The position numbers were made by a program, and so were the translations under genes. The notes below the pieces were generated by a model. That model did no database searches, had not been told where the DNA came from, and worked only from the letters and a program-made list of their open reading frames with translations. Shown in pieces: positions 58,080 through 64,000 of a stretch of 64,000 bases of DNA. The first letter of the stretch is position 1; the number at the start of each line of letters is the position of its first letter. The DNA lies in NCBI GenBank assembly GCA_022432975.1, contig CM039505.1, positions 23,753,825 through 23,817,824 on the forward strand. The letters are read 5' to 3'. The DNA is from Begonia masoniana (lineage: Eukaryota > Streptophyta > Magnoliopsida > Cucurbitales > Begoniaceae).

Positions 58080-59393
58080 ATGCATGCAGAAGACTTGAAG
58101 AAAGCAGAGCGATCGATATTCAAAGAACACCCCAAACAGATGCAGAAAAATAGCATAAAAATAGAGTAAGCTGAAACAGAAAATGGCGAGCCGAGAAAGG
58201 AATGGATACCGAACAATGCGAGGTGGGCAGGCTGGCAATCTCCTCAGAGAGCATCGAGTGGTTGTTGGGGGTAAAATGGAATGGATGGAACGATGAGGGA
58301 TAACTCTCTCGTGTGAAAACAAAATGAAACAATTCTTGAGACAAGATGAAGCTATACGTATAAGGTTTATTGTCTCTAAAATTAGGAGGATGAATCATTG
58401 TGGTTAGAGAGATATGCTTGGGGGAGTGATGACTGCTCGGACTGGAAACAAGCAGTTTTTCTGAAAACAGTTTGCAACAACTTGGGTATTATGTGACTTC
58501 AATGGATGGATGTGAGTTTTCTACGTCCTTGCTAAGGTTTTTTCACTCAACAAAGAGAGGGGATGAAGGAATTAGTAGAAGTAAAAGCCACCTACACTCA
58601 CAAATGATGAATTTCACTCTTCACTCACCAAGAAAGAGGCATGACAACTTGAAGGAAACTTCAAGCTTGAGAGAAAGGCTTCAACCATGATTTTTACTTC
58701 ATCAAAAGACCCTTACAATTGCTCATAAGGATGTATAAATACTATCCCTTGAGTTGCCATTAGGGTTTACAACCTAAGGGAAGACTAGTGCAAAATGGGT
58801 AAAATGTAGGACGGAGAAAATGGGGTGTTTGGCCAAATGAAGAAACCATTCACTTTTTGGTCTCCTCTTGCCATGTGGCTCTCTCTACCTCACTAGATGG
58901 TCCCCACCATCAAATATTGAAGCTTAATGTTCAGCAATGATTCAAAATAAAAATACAAACATAAGCTAAATTAAAGTGCTAACATTATCTTCAAAAAAAG
59001 GTTGAACTCGAATTGGTCTTGAGCTTGGAAAAGCCTCCATGTATCTTGACTGTTTGACCAAGCACACAATGTCTAAATTTCATGATTCAACCCATTATAG
59101 AAACCTTTAGATGATAGCAACATTGTTCATGAAGATCATTTTCCTAAACAAAACACGTAAGGTTGCCAAATATTGCAAATACTCCTTGAAGTTTAGTGTA
59201 AAGGAAGATTTTTGAAAAAGTCGAATAATCCTTCAACATGTGCTTGTTCTTCAATTTATCCCTTGCACGTCCTTTGCATTTAAAGCATGATTCCTTCTCC
59301 AAGTTGTCACTAAATTTTTGTTCTACAAAATTAGCAAAGAGGTTAGAAAACTCATTGGCTCAGAATCTTGTGAGCAGATTTTGTGGCACATCA
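58080..59393 (-). repeat. Partial 5' LTR of element F
   Basis: 58300-59393 matches the 3' LTR. 58080-58290 instead resembles 770-1120 of element A's LTR in reverse orientation. Confidence 0.7.
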
Positions 59394-59476
59394 GACTATG
59401 AGGATGTGCGTTGATAGTTGGACCATCAATCAAATTACCATCAAGTATAGGTTTTCCATTCTAAGACTTGATGATA
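59394..59476 (+). pseudogene. RT start of element E, right part
   Basis: Continues 55483: MRMCVDSWTINQITIKYRF and LRLDDM. GATGATATGC at the end is both RT sequence and the purine-tract/LTR-start sequence, which marks a deletion junction. Confidence 0.75.
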
Positions 59477-59660
59477 TGCCTAGGAAAGGCATTGACCAAT
59501 CTCGGCCAAATCCATGGCCGAACCTTCTTTCTAACTTTCATGTCTATTTTGTAGGTAAGAAGGATAACGCCCACGTGAGAGAAAAGCCCAACCGTCAACA
59601 TGACCTATAGGCATGCAAACCCTTGGATTTGGGGACAAATCCTCACTCAATCGGGGAGGA
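59472..59660 (+). repeat. G1 LTR start followed by pol tail and purine tract
   Basis: TGATATGCCTAGG at 59472 is an LTR start, with TCTATTTTGTAGGTAAG at 59546. It is followed at about 59615-59660 by a second pol tail (LDLGTNPHSIGEDD) and purine tract TCGGGGAGGA. So two G1 3' ends are stacked in tandem here. Confidence 0.6.
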
Positions 59661-60190
59661 TGATATGTCTCGGAGGTCATTGGTTCATGCTCAAACTCAG
59701 GTACGTAATCTCTCTAGTCTTTTCTCTAACACGTTTCTTAGTTTTGCAGGCAAAGATAATTTTGGTACCTTGAAGGAGGAATTTGTCTTCTCTAAGTCAA
59801 TTAATTGTAACCAATTTTGTCCGTTTTGTTATCTAGACATTTTCATAAGGCAAAACATTAGCCTTTTGTTTATGGCATGCTTTCATTTTGTATTGGTTTT
59901 TAAGTGGAGATGGGTCGCTCAAGAAAGGAGTCATGATCGGGATTGACGCGCACGACTTGAAGGAATGGGGGCGCACAAGGAAGACTTTGCCAAGGTAGTC
60001 ACGCACGGAAGAGGGAGCAGGCGCCAGGAACAGCAGGTGGACACACACACGGGAGGGCATGATCGAGGTAGAGAGCGTGCACAAGCTAGCATCATGCGCG
60101 CGCAAGCGAAGTCACCCGAGCAGCTGCATGCGCATGCGGTAAGAACTAGATGAGCAGCAATAGAGAATCAGCATGCGTAGAAGAACATCA
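59661..60190 (+). repeat. Short or internally deleted G1 LTR
   Basis: Begins TGATATGTCTCGG and ends GAACATCA. The middle (59940-60130) is unusually GC-rich and unlike other G1 LTRs, so part may be foreign. It is followed by TCAGG and the next LTR. Confidence 0.5.
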
Positions 60191-62122
60191 TCAGGTGTAA
60201 CGCCCAGGTTTTCATAATTCTATTTTCAAGGGTATTTTCGTAATATAGTAAATTAAGTTTGTTTTACGAACGAGAAGTTTTGTTAGAACCCTAGAAATAA
60301 ATTAGAATATTTGGTGGAATAAGGGAATTTCGAAGAATCCATATCGATAGGAGAGATGACGCTTTTAGTGGAGAATTGATTGGAGGGGCAAACTTGTAAT
60401 TAGGTAAGTAAAATTTTAATAAAAATACACAACTCCCCTCCTCCTTCTTATTCCATGAAACCTCCCGGGAGCAAATTTCTCTCCTCCCTTAGGCGAAATT
60501 TCTTCTCCCCACGGCATTCCTTCAATCGGCCGATCGACGTTCTATTTTTCGGTGATTTTCTTCCTCTGTTTTCTTCCATAATCAAGCCCTAGGTATGATT
60601 CGAGTATCCTAGACGTTTAGTTTTCGATTTTTATGGTTGAAAATGGTTAGTCATTTAGGGTTTTAAAAAATTTTAGGTTCGTGTTAGAAATTGTTAGGTT
60701 TACTGTATTTGTGACTTTCGATGGTAGATTAAGATTTTTTATCGATAGTTAGGTTGAAATATGAGGTTAAACAATATAAATGTCATTAATGGCTTGTTGA
60801 ATAATATGTGAGCGCAAAGTGTTCGATAGAATGCCTGAATGACGTAAATCAAAGTTTTAGGAAATTTGCCTTAGGTAGGAGTTTCGTTTGGTTTTAGGGA
60901 CGATTTATGTAGAGTCAATTTTAACGACAAATTTGTGAAATGTCTTAGGAGAACCAAGCTAAGGACGGTACTTGGCATTGCTAAGGACGCCAGGTAAGTG
61001 TGTGTTAGGTTTTCGGCCCTTAGGGCCCTACATTATATCAATGTTAGGATTTATAAGTTTCGATAGTGTTTTCATGATTGTGAGGTTCTAACGAGTCGGG
61101 TAGCCTAGGACGTTAGCTATTAGCGGTGTGTTAGGTTCGTTCATGAATTAAGCATGTTTATGTATGGTTGTGAGTTGTCTTTGATGATATGTTATGTGTA
61201 GTTTCCTAATGCATCATGTTTTACTTTCAAGGGCATATGAAATATTTTTACATCCATGTTTTCAAGTAAACGAAGTAAAGTATGTAAATGTTAAGTGAGA
61301 TTTGAGGATGAGTAGGGCACAGGGCACGTATATGGCAACTCATGGCACGACAAATACACCCAATAAATGGCAACTCAGGGCAAGTATGTGGTTTACGGGG
61401 TAAACGGGGTGGTGCTTGTGACTACTCATGCCTAAACCTACTTTTCATGTTATGTAACGTAAATAAGTGAAAAATGAACATGTTTTGAGAAATCATGCAT
61501 TTACGTATATGTTATGTTTAGCGCACTCTTTACTAAGCGTTAGACTTAATGTTTAAATCGTATGATGTAGGTGACGAGATCGAAGGTGAGGAACCTCCTC
61601 CTGATGATAAAGCATAGGTGGTTGACAGATGGTGCTCGTGGCTACGGGACGTGTTTTGGCAAGGCTTACCGACCTCTGGGTGTGCTTCGAGCAATGATTT
61701 GGTATACGTAGGTAAATATGATAGATGTAGGTTTAGTGGATTATGACTTTGGATGATTTGTATAGTCATTAGCTTGGAGATAACGTTGTTTTGGATAGTT
61801 TTATACATGGGTTTGCTTTTGATGATTTTAAGAGTTTCCGTTGCCCACATTTGACTTTGATAAAATGGTTTAGGTTCTTGGTCGAATTTGAAGATTTGAG
61901 TGCGTTGAATCGCACGTAAATGTGATATGTTAGGTGGAGATAGATATTGATGAATTGAGGATATTTTATGGATGAATTTTTAGCGAAAACAGTGGAAAAA
62001 TTGGCAAAGGAAAGGAGAAGAAGGGCGTGGGCACGCTGGGCGTGCGACTGGGCGCTAAGCCGGCATGCGCGGGCCGCCAGGAGGGGCAAGCAGGGTGCAC
62101 GACAAGCGCGTAGCCTTGCTCA

Positions 62123-62260
62123 GCCGATCGATCGGCGCCCATATGGCCAATCGATTGGCGAAATCACTGTTCCTGGGTGAATTTCCAGAGAGTTTGCCGA
62201 TCGATCAGCCAACAATGCACGTTTTGGTGAAAAACCAGAGCGATCGTCGATCGATCGGCC
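62123..62260. repeat. Four CGATCGATCGG-type palindromes in LTR L
   Basis: GCCGATCGATCGGC (62123-62136), CCAATCGATTGG (62147-62158), GCCGATCGATCAGCC (62196-62210) and GTCGATCGATCGGCC (62246-62260). Two related sites lie in the solo LTR at 30138-30172. Confidence 0.75.
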
Positions 62261-62337
62261 CAGCAGCTGATCATTGGCCTTCGTAGGGTGCTGGGCGCAC
62301 AGCGCGCTCGCCAGGCGTCAGGGTTGCGCGCGCGCAG

Positions 62338-62540
62338 GGCACGTGCCGTGGTTGCATGTGCGCGGGCGGTAAGCAGGTGTGGCGAGCGTGGCACAGGCGT
62401 GCATGGCGAACGCCGTGGCCACGTAGTGCACACGCGGTAAGCAAGCGCGGTGTGCGCGGCACAGATGCCCAGGGCGCACGCCGTGGCCGTGCGGTGCGTG
62501 CGCAGTCAGCGAGAGCAGGTGCGCGGTGTCAAGGTCCGGG
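62338..62540. repeat. GC-rich 67-bp tandem array, three copies
   Basis: Units starting GGCACGTGCCGTGG (62338), GGCGAACGCCGTGG (62405) and GGCGCACGCCGTGG (62473). Rich in CG, in an otherwise AT-rich window. Confidence 0.8.
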
Positions 62541-62987
62541 CTTGTCCAAGGCATGTTGCCCATGGCCGCCCTTGCTGTTAGCCTAGTTTATTTCCTTTTT
62601 TAGTATTTCCATTGTACTCTTTTTCTTTCTATTTTTGGCAAGAGTGACTCCTCGCCCACATAGCATGTACACTACTGCTAGAGTGGAGATGGTCCAGATT
62701 GCTCTTTAGGGGGAGAGGCATGACTGCACGTAGACTCCCCTACCAACTGATGTAATTTGCTGCCAATCAATGAACAAGATTTTTACATACGCTCTCTTTA
62801 TGCACACTATGCTCAATGATGCTCGTTTCGATTAATCTCGCTCGCTCGTTGCTTACTCGTTAGACACAAGCGCTCTAACGAAATGGGCACTTGGTGCCGT
62901 TGGCACGCTCGTTGGCTGACCCAGTACAAGTGCAATATTGGGTGCCGCACGGTCTCGTTAAGCCCCTCGTAAGTAGGACCGTGACAG

Positions 62988-63000
62988 TTGGTATCAGAGC
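62988..63000 (+). other. Primer-binding site of element L
   Basis: TTGGTATCAGAGC one base after the LTR end, the initiator methionine tRNA type. Confidence 0.85.
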
Positions 63001-63028
63001 CTAGGTTGGCTCAAGATCGTGAGAAATC

Positions 63029-63309
63029 ATGCCGAAGAAAAGTTTGATGGAAAGGCCGAGTGGCCCATCGGATCAACTCGAGCGCCTCGTCGAGTTGGAA
63101 GAAGAACTACGGTATTTGCAAGACATACCGGATAACATTCGATTCATAGAAGAACGAATGAAGGAAATGTCTCAATTTCCTGCTGAAGTAGCGACTATTC
63201 ACAACAGGATAGACGCCATACCGATTCCAGAGCTGTTGAATCGGGTGGAGACCCTCGAATCCCGACAAGAAAAGGGAAAGGGAGTTTACACGGGAGAAAG
63301 TTCCACAGG
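63029..63309 (+). pseudogene. gag N-terminus of element L, cut by an LTR
   Basis: Starts MPKKSLMERPSGPSDQLERL at 63029. A coiled-coil-rich segment follows (ELEEELRYLQDI, IRFIEERMKEMSQF, IPELLNRVETLESRQEKG). This form is common at the start of gag in plant chromoviruses. About 93 residues are open, then the LTR at 63310 breaks in; the last residues before the stop near 63332 come from that LTR. The frame up to the break has no lesion, so this element is probably younger than most here. The rest of the gene, if kept, lies beyond 64000. Confidence 0.75.
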
Positions 63310-64000
63310 TGTCACGACCCAGGAGAGGGCCTAACAGAAACGCCAGGTTAAACGATCAACCTCAGGGAGGTCCACCGTCTAACCTAAGGCCAAGTGCGGA
63401 AGTTTAGCACTAATCCAGGACCTCCTCGAAGCAACAAACATAAGAGAGTACAAACAATCGTAGAAATACAAGATAATGAAAATATAATTACATGCTAAGG
63501 TAAGGTACAATCTCAAACGTTCATTTACATACTATGTAAAGCTGCCAAAATAAAAGGTGAGACTCAAGGGGAACCAACAGGATAGAGCTCACTTTCTAGC
63601 CTTGCTTCCTGCAAAGGGAAAGTCGATAAGGTGAGTGACAAACTCAGTATAAGATGTTATACCTACCACTATTCTACATAATGGGGCGTATAGACAGGAA
63701 GAATAAGTCACGCTAGGACGATCAGTGCAATACCCCTAGAAGGGCCGAGATAACACTAGACAGGGTCTTGCCAGGGAAAGACAAGAGACTCTATCTAGGA
63801 GAGGTCCCATAACCCCTCACCATGACGATTGGGGGGGGAAAAACCGCGCAATGATTTTCCAAAACCAGGAGGGATCCAATAACCACTTTTCGTGGGCCAT
63901 CGCGGAAACCGCCCAATGGACTTACCAAGCCAGAAGGGATTGGATAACCACTCCCTGTGGGCCATCGGGGCAGGCATTAGGGCACATCATGCAGGGTCTC
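63310..64000. repeat. Ty3/gypsy LTR inserted in gag of element L, runs off the window
   Basis: Begins TGTCACGACCCAGGAGAGGG and is related to 43713-44030. The 5 bases before it are ACAGG (63305-63309). Degenerate ~66-base repeats sit at about 63805-63980 (GGGATCCAATAACCACTT-like). No coding sequence. The orientation is uncertain. Confidence 0.6.

Larger units (their letters stand above)
55484..59393 (-). mobile_element. G1-family element F, minus strand, inserted in RT of element E
   Basis: Ends TGACGTGCC (55484) and GGCACATCA (59393) are the two LTR termini. Flanks GATTA (55479-55483) and GACTA (59394-59398) are a 5-base duplication with one C/T difference, and removing F restores the RT reading VPKND-E-TMRMCV. 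The 3' LTR (55484-56853), polypurine tract (56854-56863) and a pol tail are present. The interior (to about 57480) has no recognisable gag, RT or integrase. The 5' LTR is partial (58080-59393) and a plus-strand LTR piece (57820-58079) lies beside it, as in element B. Confidence 0.78.
60196..62986 (+). repeat. 5' LTR of a further Ty3/gypsy element (L), 2791 bp
   Basis: Begins TGTAACGCCCAGG and ends GACCGTGACA, directly before a primer site. It shares modules with the solo LTRs at 1886 and 28542 (GATGTAGGTGACGAGATCGA near 61563). It carries CGATCGATCGG palindromes (62123-62260) and a GC-rich tandem array (62338-62540). Confidence 0.75.

Noticed and set aside
58025..58398. Phe/Ser-rich minus-strand frames resembling signal or membrane proteins
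   Set aside because: They match LTR sequence at 770-1120 in inverted orientation; non-coding LTR DNA.
62338..62540. Possible CRISPR-like array
   Set aside because: Adjacent tandem units without spacers, in plant DNA.
61968..62586. Several overlapping Ala/Arg-rich frames on both strands
   Set aside because: Caused by GC-rich tandem repeats in the LTR of element L; low stop frequency is due to composition.

Overview
This window looks like nuclear DNA of a flowering plant, probably a eudicot. The evidence is an AT-rich background, one intron-split gene of plant type, and layers of plant LTR retrotransposons: Ty3/gypsy chromoviruses, Ty1/copia elements and a Cassandra TRIM, plus a hAT remnant and a SINE-like piece. 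Nothing bacterial, organellar or viral is present. I could not name the species.

Layout. 1-12,760 is a plus-strand Ty3/gypsy element (A) of a family I call G1 (LTR ends TGATGTG...CACRTCA, initiator-Met-tRNA primer site). A minus-strand, pol-deleted G1 element (B, 1,475-8,816) sits inside A's primer-binding site. B carries a solo LTR (1,886-3,799) in its own 3' LTR and a stray plus-strand LTR next to its 5' LTR. 12,761-15,284 is degenerate. 15,285-18,341 is a broken hAT transposase gene split by an LTR piece. 19,955-38,060 is a Ty1/copia element (H) that has swallowed a solo LTR (22,979-25,184) and a full Del/Tekay-type chromovirus (J, 25,239-36,641). J in turn holds another solo LTR (28,542-30,892). 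Removing the insertions leaves a copia element of about 4.5 kb, the normal size.

38,061-43,712 is the only clear host-gene island. A six-coding-exon gene on the minus strand (39,665-42,473) reads without interruption for 271 codons and encodes a one-helix membrane protein with a PH-like domain. From 43,713 the retroelement layers resume: a gypsy LTR fragment, a SIRE/Maximus-like copia remnant (44,030-45,957), a G1 gag joined to a Del/Tekay-like pol (46,453-51,137), G1 LTRs, a SINE-like insert, and another plus-strand G1 element (E). E is interrupted by a complete Cassandra TRIM (54,408-55,232) and by a second minus-strand G1 element (F, 55,484-59,393). The right end is a long LTR (60,196-62,986) followed by its primer site and the start of gag, which is cut by a further LTR running off the window.

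How it fits together. Target-site duplications let most insertions be ordered: A received B, and B received a solo LTR; H received a solo LTR and J, and J received a solo LTR; E received Cassandra and F. All retroelement coding regions seen are broken by stops, frameshifts, deletions or catalytic substitutions, so none looks autonomous now. No clearly new biological system was found. The most unusual items are the Cassandra copy with paired 5S-derived domains, two head-on insertions of G1 elements into G1 elements (one exactly in the primer site), self-complementary minisatellites inside solo LTRs, and deletions at short shared sequences.
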